Shown here: positions 43,884 through 55,711 of the stretch, piece by piece
How positions within the stretch are numbered: position 1 is the first letter of the stretch
Layout of the letters: each line of letters starts with the position of its first letter
Source: Sarocladium kiliense
Lineage: Eukaryota; Ascomycota; Sordariomycetes; Hypocreales; Sarocladiaceae
NCBI GenBank assembly: GCA_030734395.1
Contig: JAUZTG010000044.1
Coordinates: 1,240,001 to 1,304,000, forward strand
DNA: 64,000 nt
Reading direction: 5' to 3'
The notes under the pieces: generated by a model
What the model was told of the DNA's origin: nothing
The model's database searches: none
The model's input: the letters and a program-made list of their open reading frames with translations, nothing else
Translations under genes and position numbers: made by a program

Positions 43884-46800
43884 ATGGAACTTCAGCCGTC
43901 GTCATTCAATGAACAACGCACGCAGGCGGCGGGCTTGGACTGCATCGCATCGCCTACTTCGCCTCCCCCGTCCGAACCTCTGGCTGGTCTGAGGAACGGC
44001 TGGGTAGATGAAAGGGTTGGCTCTTTCTGGCGAGATCGAGGCAGAAAGAGCTTGGGAGTGGTCTCACCACGTACACCGAAGCAATCCACAGCCACTCCGG
44101 TAGCTCTTGCTGCGGCAGGAGACCTTCCTGTAAACCATGAGCCCCGTTCCAAGGCCATTGAGTTCAGCGGGTGGAAGGAGAAGCTCCTGAATCCTCGCAT
44201 TGCTTCGGAGCGAGATGTTTGCATTGAGCTGGAGAGGACGCTGTCGCCATACGAGAAACGAAGATGGGACGAATTCCGACAGTACCTACGAAGCCTGGCT
44301 GGAGACAGTGCCGAAGATGAAGCAGAGCGTCAGGCATTCCGTCCGTTCCATAATCGTACTCGACTTAGCTGGCGTGTGGTAGAGATTGCGGAGGATGATC
44401 AGCCCAGCGGCAGCAGTGTTGGAACAAACGATACTCAGAAGCGTGTGCCGTACATCTGCATTGAGGGAGTTCGCACGAGGCAGAATGCACAGAACCTACA
44501 CGCTTTCTTGAGTAAGCGCAAAGCTCGCGCCGAGTACCACCCACCTTTCAAGCTATGCTACTCTCTGGCACATATCAGTGCACCAGCTTCGAAGCATAGG
44601 ATGAGGCTTCGACAGCAGCCGTCTCCCTTCACGCTCTGTGGCTCGCTGGTCATGACTGAAGAGGGCAACAGTGGCTCCTCTACATTCACCATAGGGGGCC
44701 TGGTCCAGATTGGCAGTGAGGTCTTTGCACTCTCATCCCGGCACGACCTGGTCTCTGAAGAGCCCACGAAGACCGAAGAGGGCATGGAGGAGTTGGTCGA
44801 GAAGCTTGAAGGATGCTCGGACTTGGACGACGACATCGACCCGCCCTTGATACTGGAGCCAGACATATCGGAACTGGATTTGGACCCCATAGATCAAACT
44901 TCTCCAGGAAGGCAGTCAGCTGGCCATGAGGAGTCTCTAATTGAGGGCCCTCAAGAATTGATCGGGAACATCACACACCTTGGAACTGAGTGGTGCCTCT
45001 TCTCATTGGACGATGCTTTCCAACATCTGGCAAATTGCGTTGACAACTCCCTCGCAACAGATGAGTCCGTGAACGTGACTAGTCGACGCGTTTACCTTGA
45101 TAAGGTTGCCGCAGAGCCAGTCAACACAGCTGTTGTAGCTGTTTGTGGGAGGTCTGGTCAGGTCAACGCGCGAATGTCTCCAAATGCCACCGATCTGTTC
45201 CTCCCCTCTGGCAAGATAGTAGAAGTTTGGAGAATATCGTTCGACCGACAAAGAAAAGGTGAGTCTACCTCAGAGGCCGAGTGTTCGATGTCACTCAGGG
45301 CTGATTGAAGTTTAGCTATACGACAAGGAGACTCTGGTTCATGGGTTGTGGACCTCGACAATGGGGTCGTTTTCGGTCACATCATCGCTGCAACAAGCTC
45401 CTCGGCACATGTCTTGCCAATGAAGGACATTCTGAAGGACATCGATGCTATGGTTGGGAAGAGCATGAGCTGCCACCTCGTTTCTGCCTTTGAGCGTCTG
45501 GCAGATCTAGCAATGATTCACAGTTCCCTTTCCCAACAGCAAGCGAGGTTATATGCAAGGGAAGCTCTAACATTAGATGTCTTGACTCGTTCAGAGAGAA
45601 CGGCTTCCGTATCTCTCCTTTTGGACTACCTTGAAGAAAGCAACAGGGCTCAGGCAGATCTAGAAGTCCTTGTCAACTTACTCAAGTTCACTGGGTCAGA
45701 ACTCGCACGTTGTACTGTCAACGGAGTTGCCCGAACAGAGGCACGATCGAGGACGCTCGGAGACTCTAGTGTTAGTACCAGAGTTATCGAGGACCTGGAG
45801 GCCATCATGCGACAGAATCAGGTTTATGAGACCACACACTCAGATAAAAAACGAGGCATCTGGCCCCAGACTAGTGGGCAATACCCTGTTTCCTTGTCAG
45901 AAAGGTCTTCGTCACCGCACAAAGACAGTGCAGATGCCATCAACTCCGACACCCTTCCCGGGACCGACGCATGGTCTGCTTTCTCAGGGAGCCGCTTCAA
46001 TCTCCGCCCAACTATGTTCGATAATTTCGATTTCGGCTACCAGTTACTTATCAGACGGGAGCTTCATCGCGTTGCTGTTCTCCGGCGATACTTTGGAACC
46101 TATCGCCTTGCCGCAACGGACAAAAGCACGGTTCTTGATATGCTGGGAACAGCGCTTAGGGCATATCGTGAGACCGCTGCCGCTCGCGTACAGCGTGGAG
46201 TAAGCGACATTCGACTGCCAGAACCTGGGTGGTTTGACCGGAACCCCAGACTGACAAAGGTCGAGAACTGGCAACATACGCCTGTCCAAGACACACATGA
46301 CACGAATAGGCTTGGTTCAAATAATTATGAAACCCCTGGGACACCTTTTGGAAGCATCGACAGCAGCGACTATAGCCTCGATGCAGAGTACGAAGCCGCG
46401 CTGGTGCTATGGGACAAAGGATCTGGGGGCGTCAGCAGTATGAGCGAATTCGTGCGAGGGGAATTCCCGAGTCAGAAGATATCACTGAATGATCTCTTCC
46501 GAGAACACGAAGACCCGCCCTTGAAGCGGTCGACGGGGGGTGACAGGATCCAGTATCTTCACCTTCCGGCAAACCACATGGGTTGGGTTGAGGTAAGTTG
46601 CTATATTCCCCGTTTCACCGAAGACTCTTATTGACCAAGCAGCGTGTGTTTTCCATATATTATACCGGAGCACAGTCAGGGTACGCCTCGAATGAAGGCG
46701 TACACACTCCCTCGCCATGGGCCATCCAGCATCGGGAAGATGATCCGGTACCACTTCATGCGCAGCAGGTCACCCCTCACTGCTCTGTGAGCATGTCTAT

Positions 46801-48901
46801 GCCGCACAATCCCAATGACCTCAACCTCCCTGGATCTTCACGAAGCAGAGATGTCGGGCTTTTTGTAAGATTTCCTCCTTCTCATGATTACTGCCGCGTT
46901 CTACTCTCGGCCTTCTTACTGACCAGGGACTGTAGATGCCTTACCTCCATTGGGAAGACAAGAGGAGCCTGGATCGCGCGCGACAATATGTCAAGTTCGC
47001 CCACTCGCAGAAGATACTTGAGGCTCAGACACTCAGGTCAGATGAAGGTGTAAAGGGCACTACAACTCGCAACTCTAAGCTGTCGCCACGCGAGAGCTCG
47101 GTCCCTCGTAGCCAGAATAACCACAATGACACCCAAAATGCTGCGATAGAAATCGGATGGGAGATCCAGCGCACTCCGGCGTGGAAGCCGCGTCTCCCAC
47201 TTGCGCAGTATCTCTTTTATGCAGCTAAAGTCTATCAGCTGTTCCAAGAAGCCGCAGACGCAAAGCTTGTTATGAAAGACTTGATGGCCCCGTCGCCATT
47301 GCATTTGCGACGGACATTGGATCCCCCCCGGAAGAGATCTATTGCGGATGGATCGACGCAGCAGAACATGGAAAACATCATATGTCGAGCGACAAGGCAA
47401 CAACGAGACAGTGATCCGGGCGGCAAGAATCTTCTGACATCCCGTATCGTAGTAGATCAGCTATGGTTGTGGATACTGGATGACAGTAAGTCAAGACAAA
47501 TGCATTCTCTGGACCATCGTTAACCCTGCTCAAGATACTATTATCTCCAGCTTTCCAAAGAATTGGGGCTGCCGCCTTGGAGATGCTCCTTCAGATGTAT
47601 ACTCGAGTATTTCCCATCGCGTCGGTGCTCTCACTCCAGCGGAGGTGACCAGCGTACACGATATTGCTCTCGTCATTATTGAAGAGTGTTCAAAAGCCAT
47701 GTTTGGCCAGTGTGCGGCGCGTGGCTCACTCACAGGCATGGGAGGCTTATATGGCTATTCCCTCTCTGAAATTGTAAGTACCCTCCGTAAAATGGCCCTA
47801 AGGGTGTCTAGGCAGAACGTCTATCGTTTGCACTCTTGCTGAAGGAAAGTTTCTTGACACTAGGCTTCGAGAACATCGATTGCGTACAAGTCTCTCGGCG
47901 ACATCATGAGCCTCGACCTGAAGGAAGTCTCTTCACTGGAGAGGGCACTCCCTAACCTCCAGCAGTCCTCGGAGTCGAGCGACTACAACGAAGTACATCA
48001 AGCGATCAATTTGCTACAAAGCATGCAGAACGTCTTCTCACAGCAGATACCCATCGTAAAAGAGTACAAACTAGTGCTGAATCAGCTCAGCAACGAGGTG
48101 AAAGCATCTACCAAGGAAACTGGTCATGATCTCATCAAGACGAGTGAGAAGGTTACGGCGATGATCAATGACATGGGTCACAGACGCTCTGAGTTGGAAG
48201 ATATGGCGTATCTTTACAAAGGGACTCAAAACAAGGTTCGTTGCACCCGTCTTCCAATTCCCATCCTCTCATTGAAACAGAACTATAATTGATATGAAGT
48301 GGGCAGCTCCGGGATCTCCAACGCCTAAGGCAGCAAATCCAACTCTTCAATGCAATAAGTTCAAGGGACATGACTCAGTATTCCCTCTGGCAGCAGAAAG
48401 CCATATCAATCTTCACTGCAGTAACCGTTATATTTGTTAGTCATGTTGAGCGCAATCTCCTGCCTTCACTAGTTTGCTAACATCGCCGGTAGCTTCCAAT
48501 CAGTTTCGGAACCTCGTTCTTCGGCCTTAACGCAAATAGCTATATGAACATTTCATTTAGCGGCGCAACGTTTCTCATCTGTAAGTGCGAATACCACATC
48601 AAAGCACCAGCTTTCTTCTCTTGGGCTAACCAATGCTCTAGTCGCCATCAGTTCCACCCTCATTACGCTGGCCCTCCTTATCACCTTCAGCGCAGGATTC
48701 CGGCGTCTACTTTCCCTCACCGACCCGATTCTTTTCCCGGGGTGGGAGACACAGAACAGAAGACAAATGTCTCCCTTGGGGGTTACGAATGATATAATAG
48801 AATGGCCTGCCGCGGACAGCAGCAAGCCGAAGCCGAAATGGCGATCCACCTTGGACAACGCCAGCGGTACATTCGGTCTGAGGAAGCGGAAAGGGGGGTA
48901 G
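43884..48901 (+). CDS. Fusion protein: GDSGS-motif domain plus CorA-like membrane domain
   Basis: Function unknown. Nine exons (43884-45258, 45316-46592, 46643-46864, 46936-47485, 47535-47773, 47864-48235, 48307-48435, 48493-48580, 48642-48901) encode 1503 residues, all with GT-AG junctions in phase. The N-terminal half carries RQGDSGSWVVD (Gly463-Asp-Ser465-Gly-Ser), the active-site motif of trypsin-like proteases, followed by a GHIIA-type strand as in many fungal hypothetical proteins; the His and Asp partners are not evident. From residue 959 (MPYLHWE) it follows the fungal CorA-like family: LHLRRTLD, VVDQLWLWILDDNTIISSFP, a long helical stretch, and two C-terminal membrane helices (about 1375-1397 and 1413-1437). 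The loop after the first helix reads F-G-L-N, not the G-M-N of CorA magnesium channels. An acidic segment lies at about 340-375. I regard it as a possible signalling or channel-like protein. Confidence 0.82.
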
Positions 48902-49325
48902 CTCAGAGATGGGGGCTTTGGTTGAAAGCTTGGATCTGTATTCCGTAGTGAGTAGATGCAGTTAAGGCTATTCTCATGTGCACCCAACCGAAAACTGCCC
49001 TATGTGAGGCTATGCTTTGACGTAGCGGGATTGGTGAGCCTAAATAAGATGGGACGCACAGGTCCAGATGATAGACTATGCAGTGCTCATCTACTTCCCT
49101 CACAGAATGTTGCCAAGACTATCAAGGACTACAAAAGATATATCCGAATGAAACACAGTGGGAATTATTTGCCTGCCTGCCTCGACCTTGGGAACGTGTA
49201 CTTCGATGCCATCTTCATAAGCCTTCTCAAGACATACGTTACCCCATCTCTCCTCCCATCCATTCTCCTTCACGCACTCCTCATCCTGTCCAATCCCTTT
49301 CTCACACCCTCCGTCACCTTCCTGC
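48902..49325. other. Intergenic region between convergent genes
   Basis: 3' flanks of the fusion gene (plus) and Hse1 (minus). The T/C-rich stretch at 49230-49330 probably belongs to the Hse1 3' UTR on the other strand. No gene is seen. Confidence 0.55.
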
Positions 49326-51517
49326 TCAGTACACCCCACTCTGCCTATAATAATCCTGCGGCGCTGGCGCACTCGGCCCATCATCTTGCTGCTGCCCTGG
49401 AGGGACATATGGTTTATACTGCGGTGCCGCCGACGTTCCCTGACTAGGTAGCCCCTGTCTAGCATCATATCCACCCGGTCCACCACCCGGCTGCAATGGT
49501 GCCGGCACAGCGCTACTATCCTGCGGCGGCTGACCGGTGGGAATTGGCGGTGGTGCGTTCTCCGGCGGAGGGTTGTAGGATTGATACTGCTGCTGGTATG
49601 GTGCTTGAGGGGAAGAGGTCTGGTTCCGAGCTTCGTACTCGTCTTGTGAGTAGACGGAGCTGGTGTAGGTGTTTGCGGATTGGGGATTGTTGGGTGCGAT
49701 GGGGGAGTCGTAGACAGAGGTGGCGAGTTCCTGGGCACCGTAGGTGCTTTGCGGGCGGGGGACGTTACCTGGACCAGGAGGGAGGGCTTGAGAGTACGGG
49801 CCGCCGGGTTGGCTAGGAGGAGGCTGGGAGTATGGAGTGTAGGTTTGCGCGGGTGGTGAGGTGTCGATGGGACCAGGGGGTTGGTGGCCCGCGGAGGGTT
49901 GACGGGGAGTTGAATCGCGAGGGGGGTATTGTGTTGAGCCTGGACGGTTGGCGGGAACCTCAGAACCGGCGACGTAGAATGGTGCTGGCGTCTGACCTTG
50001 AGGGAAGTTTGGCGGAGGCGAAGAGGTTTGGTATTGAGGCTCTATAATGTCGGTTAGAATATGAGTAGTACGAGGTCATGAGATAATTGACATACCTCCT
50101 CCTGGTGGTGCATTATAGAAGCGATTGGGGTCTTGACTTTGAGGCGGGTAGGCCCCCGAACCAGACGGGTATCCTTGAGGTGGTCCAGGTCTCATAGCGT
50201 ACTGCTGGTAATTGTGCTGCGGTGGGTGTGCCATAGAGGACTCCAAGAGTGCCTCATAGTCTCGTCTCGCCTTGATGAACTTCTCATTCAGCTGCGTGAA
50301 ATCGTCTACGATGTGTTAGTGAGGTGGTTACGGTTTAGCAGCTTTATGTAGACTGACCCTTCTTCTGAGAGTACTTCTCGATAAGCTTGATCAGCTTCGG
50401 CCGGATCGCCAGGGTCTGGTGGTACAGTTTCTGGGCATGGTCAGCAACTCGCATGCGTAGCTCTGCTCCTAGATCATCGACTTACCGAGATCTCCTCATT
50501 ATCCTCTTCCCGTGGCGCTGTATTGCTCGTACTCAACAGCGTGAGCAGCTTCTCCACGTTCTTGATCTCAGCAAATACCTCCGCCTCCATCTGCGCCTCG
50601 CGCTGCAGCTCATCCGGTGTTGGGTCCGTCAGCTTCTCAACGTAGTTGAGCGGGAAAATGCCAGTCTTCCCCTTGAGTGAGCCACGCCACCAGTCCTTAT
50701 AGACACTTTCCAAGACTGCAATAACATCCCCGCGCTTGAACTCCAGCTCGCCAGGCTCCGAAGGAGTGAAGTCGAAGAGAGCGCGAACACGGCTGACTGT
50801 TGCAGCTGTGGTGCCTGCAGGGACTGGGGGAGCTGGGCTTGAGCCTTGTGCACCGCTCGGTCCAGCTTGTGAGCTACCACCTCCGACAGAAGGCTTCTTG
50901 CTCTCCTCATCCTGCAGACTCAGCTTCAACGCCATCTGCAACTCCTCCTCCTCCTTCTGCCTATCCACATCCGTAAGCCCCTGCTTCTGCGGCGCACTTG
51001 GTGGATGCAATGTCGGGTTGCTCTGCTTCAATCTGTAGTACGCATCATACATGATGCCCAGATCCGCATCCTTGCTGAACATGTCACTCCAGTCCTTCAT
51101 CTTCTCCAAGATCTTCGCCTTCACCTGGGTATGTGTGTTACGGTCGTTGGCAAGGCGCAGGAGAGCCTCTGTGAAGGCCCGACTAGAGATCTCGCGGTGC
51201 ATGTTTTTGCCGCAGTTTTGGCAGAGGGCATGGGCGAGCTCGAGGGTGTAGAGCTGGACATTGGCATTGCGGTGTGCGAGGCGCTTTATCATGCTCTGGA
51301 CGGCTTCTTTGGGGCCGTCGGCATCGCTGGTGACTTTGTCGCAGACGGAGATTATGGCACCCCAGTCCTCTGAGGTGAGGTTCTCGTCGGTCGCCTTGGC
51401 TATGAGGACAATTATGTTAGAAGGAATGGTATTGCGAAGGGGTATGATTGTGGCTGCGGAGGTCAGTTGCTTACCGACGACCTCGTCGTAAGGGCCATTT
51501 GCGGCCGCTCGAAACAT
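49326..51517 (-). CDS. hse1: Hse1, ESCRT-0 subunit (VHS-UIM-SH3)
   Basis: With Vps27 forms ESCRT-0 on endosomes, which sorts ubiquitylated membrane proteins into multivesicular bodies. Exons (minus) 51517-51475, 51399-50486, 50430-50358, 50305-50096 and 50041-49326 encode 651 residues. Domains: VHS at about 10-140 (AKATDENLTSEDWG, LAHRNANVQLYTLELAHALCQNCG), UIM at about 180-200 (EEELQMALKLSLQDEE), SH3 at about 245-300 (RALFDFTPSEPGELEFKRGD, WWRGSLKGKTGIFPLNYVE), then the coiled core (EIKNVEKLLTLL, KLYHQTLAIRPKLIKLIEKYS) and a long Pro/Gln/Tyr-rich tail. The first exon is only 43 nt; its junction restores EVVAKATDEN. Confidence 0.96.
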
Positions 51518-52790
51518 GTTGGGCGATGACGATGAGTTTTGGTCGTTCTTGCGAAGCTCGGTTCGTTTGTCAAAGGCTGGTTATATGTCGGTCGTCAGGC
51601 TCTGGTCACAAGCCGATGCGCTCCTCCAGGCAACGAGGCTCCAGAAGTCGGGGTCCGTCCGTTCGGTGTCTCCCTTGCGTAAATGCGAATGGTCGGCTAT
51701 AGTCGACGGCAATATCCCAGGTCAGATATTTGCTGGAAATAAGTTCAAGATCTGGAAAAGCCTGCTACAAGAGTGCGAAGAACAGGGAAACCTCGGTTGG
51801 TGGTGGTGGTAGTGGGAGATGGCGATTGACAAGCGGGTGAATACGTTGACCACCGATGAGGTAACGCACCTCAGCGCCCAGCCACTGCACGACCGTCGTC
51901 ATTGCCTTGCGCTGGGCGTGGCGCGTGCTCCAGCTGCCCACTGTGCACCAGTGGTGTTGGGCGGACTGGTGAACCCCAATGCTCCCCCACCCGCAAGTGC
52001 TCCGGGCTGTGTTGAACCCATCATTACGTGTCCTGGCGGGCAGGACAGCCGAGAACGCCACACATACAGCCACACTTGACAGAGCTACCCTGTACATCGG
52101 GCCATGTCTTCCACGCCTTAATACAATCACGAAGCCCTTGGGATTGAGGTTCAACAATAATTACGAGTTTTGCAGGTTTGGCAATATTCTGCAGTCAAAA
52201 TCGGTGTTTATCGAGAAAGTCCTGGCCAGAGCTCGGTGCGGAGGTTTGGATAGCGTCGTGTGTTGTGTGTATCGTGAAAATCCATCAGCAGTCTTAGACG
52301 CGTCACCATCTACGTAGACTGTTCGCCTCGAGAACTGTTCTGTTGTCGAGATTTCATGTTTTCATGTATCACCACTCTCGCACGTCTCAAGGAAATCGCG
52401 TAAAAAGACTGTCGTTTCGCAAAGTGCTGGTTCAATGTGTGCTTTGTAGCATGCAGTCTCCTGTTCAAGCCTGGCCTATAACACCCCTGATTATCCCCGA
52501 GACGCCTGATCCAAAATCGTAGAACAGCTCCGAGGTACCTTATATACAAACAGAATGATGCAAGGCCACAGAAACGCTTCGCTGACCTGCGCCCCTAAAA
52601 TGATCAAGAAAGCAAGGATAGGAAATTAGTCCTCATCCGCTCGCCCAGCTTGGCGCAGCATGTTTGCAGTCTCTTTGTTCCATTCGCAACCGGGCGCTTG
52701 ATCTGTGCTGTGACTTCCGTGTCTAATGTGTCGCTCTGCCCTCCTCTGTCACGCATATATGTGTAAAAGCAATGCTTTTCGGTAGATGCT
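51518..52790. other. Intergenic region upstream of Hse1
   Basis: A 1.27-kb region between the Hse1 start and the Atg13 stop, both on the minus strand. Short open frames overlap on both strands without recognisable domains; I see no gene. Confidence 0.55.
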
Positions 52791-55711
52791 TCACCATCCT
52801 CGACGTGTGACGCCCCTTTGCTCATATGAGCCTCTCGCAGAGCCGCTGGGCACACTACTGCCCCCTTGGCTTTCCTCTATACTGCGTCGACCTTGGGCAT
52901 CCATCTCGGAAAAGTCAAACACCAGTGGCTCTTCGCTGACTGAATCTTCATCTCGGCCAGTCCGATTAATAGACCCGGTGAAACTTCCTCGGGACGAGTG
53001 TGTTGGCGTTGGTCGCTGTTGTCGTCCCGCAAGACCAGTGTAGCGTCGTCTACCAAAGGGTGAGCTGGACGGAGAGGCCGCCATAAGACCATCAGGAGGA
53101 GCGTCCTCTGAAGACCTATGACGAAGTCGCCGGCTCGAATCGCCAGCCTGGATCTCAGCTGCGGGCTGCAAGCTGGATGGTGGATCCTCCCGTACCGTCG
53201 ACTCTTCCTCCAGCTGCAGGTGCATATCATGTAGAACACTCATGGTTGGAGGTTCCCTGGTGTCAGTATCCAGACTAGTACTGCGTCGGGCGAAGGCCAA
53301 CTCATTCTCTTCGTCATCGGCGGTGTTGCGACTCTGCTGAGCCACGGAGCTGGATCGCCGCTGATATGAACCCAGCCTCGGTGAGAGTGGAATGTCGATG
53401 GCCGTTGCCGTGCCTTCCTGCGTGATGGTACTCTGCCTGCTCGTACTGGGTACCTGTCCCGATGTTCGTCCTTCTCGGGCTGACACACGTCCATGTCCCT
53501 GACTGTAGCTTGCTACTGAGTTCTCACTCAACCGAGACGGAATAGCTGGTGTATGAGGAGTGTGAGGAGAGAGCGGTTTGCCAGGTGAGGATGACGCGGA
53601 CAGAGACGCTGGGGCTACCATCCCTGGAACGCTCGTAAGCTGTCTACTCGACGAGCTCGACGATCGCTGCAGCTGCATGGAGGAAGTCATCGATTCCGTC
53701 AAGGCATTGTTTGACTCCCGCATATTATGAAACTTAGACAGCTGAGCCACCGTTCGGTTCGTTGCCGACTCTCCTCGCTTTGGCTGGTCGAAGCTCTTCA
53801 GCGTCTTTTTACTGTCCAATGCCTTAAGGAATTCGGAAATATTGTCATCCTCCGCTTGAAGTGAGCCAGAACTTGTGCCGCCAGTCTCTGCCAATAGTCC
53901 AGATCCAGGCTGGGCAACAGAAGAGGCTAGACTTTGCCGGCCGCTGCTGCCCTGCTCATCATCGCCAGCTCTACTGGCGCCACCAAACGACAAACGACCT
54001 CGTCGGTGAGTGAAACTGCTACTGTAGCGGCTGCCACTGGTTGACGCTGGTCGTGGGGAGCCGACAATGGCATGATCGCCGACGGATGTTGATGGCGGAG
54101 GTCCGCCACGGAGGGAGGCCGGCATTCCGGCAGTCAAAGAACTACGATTCCTTGGCTGCTGCAAAGCACTCAGTCCCGGTCGTGTGAGGGAGTGAGGCGA
54201 TGACGGGGACTCCTGCTCCATCATGCGAGGGCCCGGCGATTGTGATAGTGAGCCAGCCTTGAAAGGCTGAAAAGACACCGAGGGGCGACGGCTTGAGCTT
54301 TCGCCTGAGCGAGCCGGGGGACGCGATGAGATAGCTCGACTGGAGACAGGTAGGGAATGCGGAGGCTCAGGAGTGGCATGCGTAGGTAATGATGGCGGTG
54401 GTGAGTCCGTGTCCGATCCAAGTGGTTTCACTGAGCGAAGTGCTGACATTGGACTGGTCCCGATGTGCCCTTCACCATGGAAGGTCGATAAGCTTCCATA
54501 TGTCTGCCGCAGATCAGTCAAGTCTGGCCGCTGCTGACGATCACGTAGAGACCCAATCTCCGCAGTCCGTGTGGTCTCAACACGCTGCGGCAATGAAGGC
54601 TTGAAGAAGTTCTCATCAACGCCCATGAACCGTGAGCTCAGTAAGGACTCTGAATCATCGATGCGAAAAGTGCAATCATTGCGGTAAGTCACGGACGTGC
54701 TGAGCCGTCCGACAGGAACGTCCAGATCACCAAACATGTACTCCGTCACGGGGTCAGGTCGTCCGTCAATCGGATGGCGCAAAGCATCTGGCTGGCTGGT
54801 CTCGTCTGACGTCCTAATTCGGCAACGTGGGATCAGGGCTGGGTTTGCATTCCTTGACGGTCCTGAACTGGCAAACTTCCATGCCGGTAGTAGCCGCGTG
54901 GTAACAAATAATGATCTAAAGAAGACAATGGCCTTCTTGTAGATAGTTGGAAGGAGAGGACCGAAATCTTCCGTCGGCATGTCCAGCAAAGGGGTCAATT
55001 CAACCCGCCACCGCTCGATGATGACCTCGCAATTTTTCTTAGCAATGCCACGCGTGTCGTCTTCGGCGGAAGACCCTGATGAATTCAGCCTCTCCATCAC
55101 GTCCCATCGCTTTCCATCGTCATCGACGATGACTAGACTCTGATTCTCTTTCAACGTCGATGTATCGAGGTAAAGTTCGATGATGAGTGGCGGAGGCCGA
55201 TTTTCCAGGCTGCCCGAGACCTTCCACGTTCTGAGCTCATCTTTGAAGTCGTCGAGTTCGTCTGTCTCGAGTTGAAACTGTGGCAAACTTTAGTTCTTAT
55301 CACACACAACGAATGCGACAGCGCATACCCATTTGTTAACCTTGCGGGCACCATTAGCACCCCGTGTGGCCTTGACCTTTATTCGAGAATCGAGAACGAT
55401 AACAGCGATTTTGACGAAGAAGTTCTGACAACTTCTAGTCAGTACTTGGGCACATACGTGATTGTTACCAAAGAAGCACAAACCTGGATAATCTGGTCAA
55501 GCTTCTTGACGGATTCAGCGGGTACGCCTGCGAACGATGGAGGTTGTTCGATGGTGGGGGACTGTAGTGGCTCTCTACCAGAGACATTGGAAGTAGCTCG
55601 AGGTCGGCTCGGCAGTGCAGCTTCTCTTGGGTTATTGGTTCGATTCGGGTTCGTTTGAGGAGAAGATGCTGGTGATGAGGCCCTCGGGCCGGCTCTCGTC
55701 TGTTGATGCAT
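52791..55711 (-). CDS. atg13: Autophagy-related protein 13
   Basis: Regulatory subunit of the Atg1 kinase complex; it is phosphorylated by TORC1 under rich conditions and starts autophagosome formation when dephosphorylated. Exons (minus) 55711-55484, 55424-55329 and 55277-52791 encode 936 residues. The HORMA domain covers about residues 65-290: KLDQIIQNFFVKIAVIVLDSR, GARKVNKWFQLETDEL, the LRTW and PPLIIELYLDTS strands, YKKAIVFFRSLFVTTRLLPAWKF and the later DVPVGRLSTSVTYR segment. The rest is Ser/Pro-rich and disordered, as in other Atg13 proteins, with likely Atg1- and Atg17-binding segments around EDDNISEFLKALDSKKTLKSF. The two short introns fall within the HORMA region and their splicing rebuilds the conserved RVNKWF-like stretch exactly. 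Confidence 0.95.

Noticed and set aside
55625..55650. GGTTCGATTCG word resembling a tRNA B box
   Set aside because: It lies within the Atg13 first coding exon and no cloverleaf could be drawn around it; no tRNA gene was found in the window.
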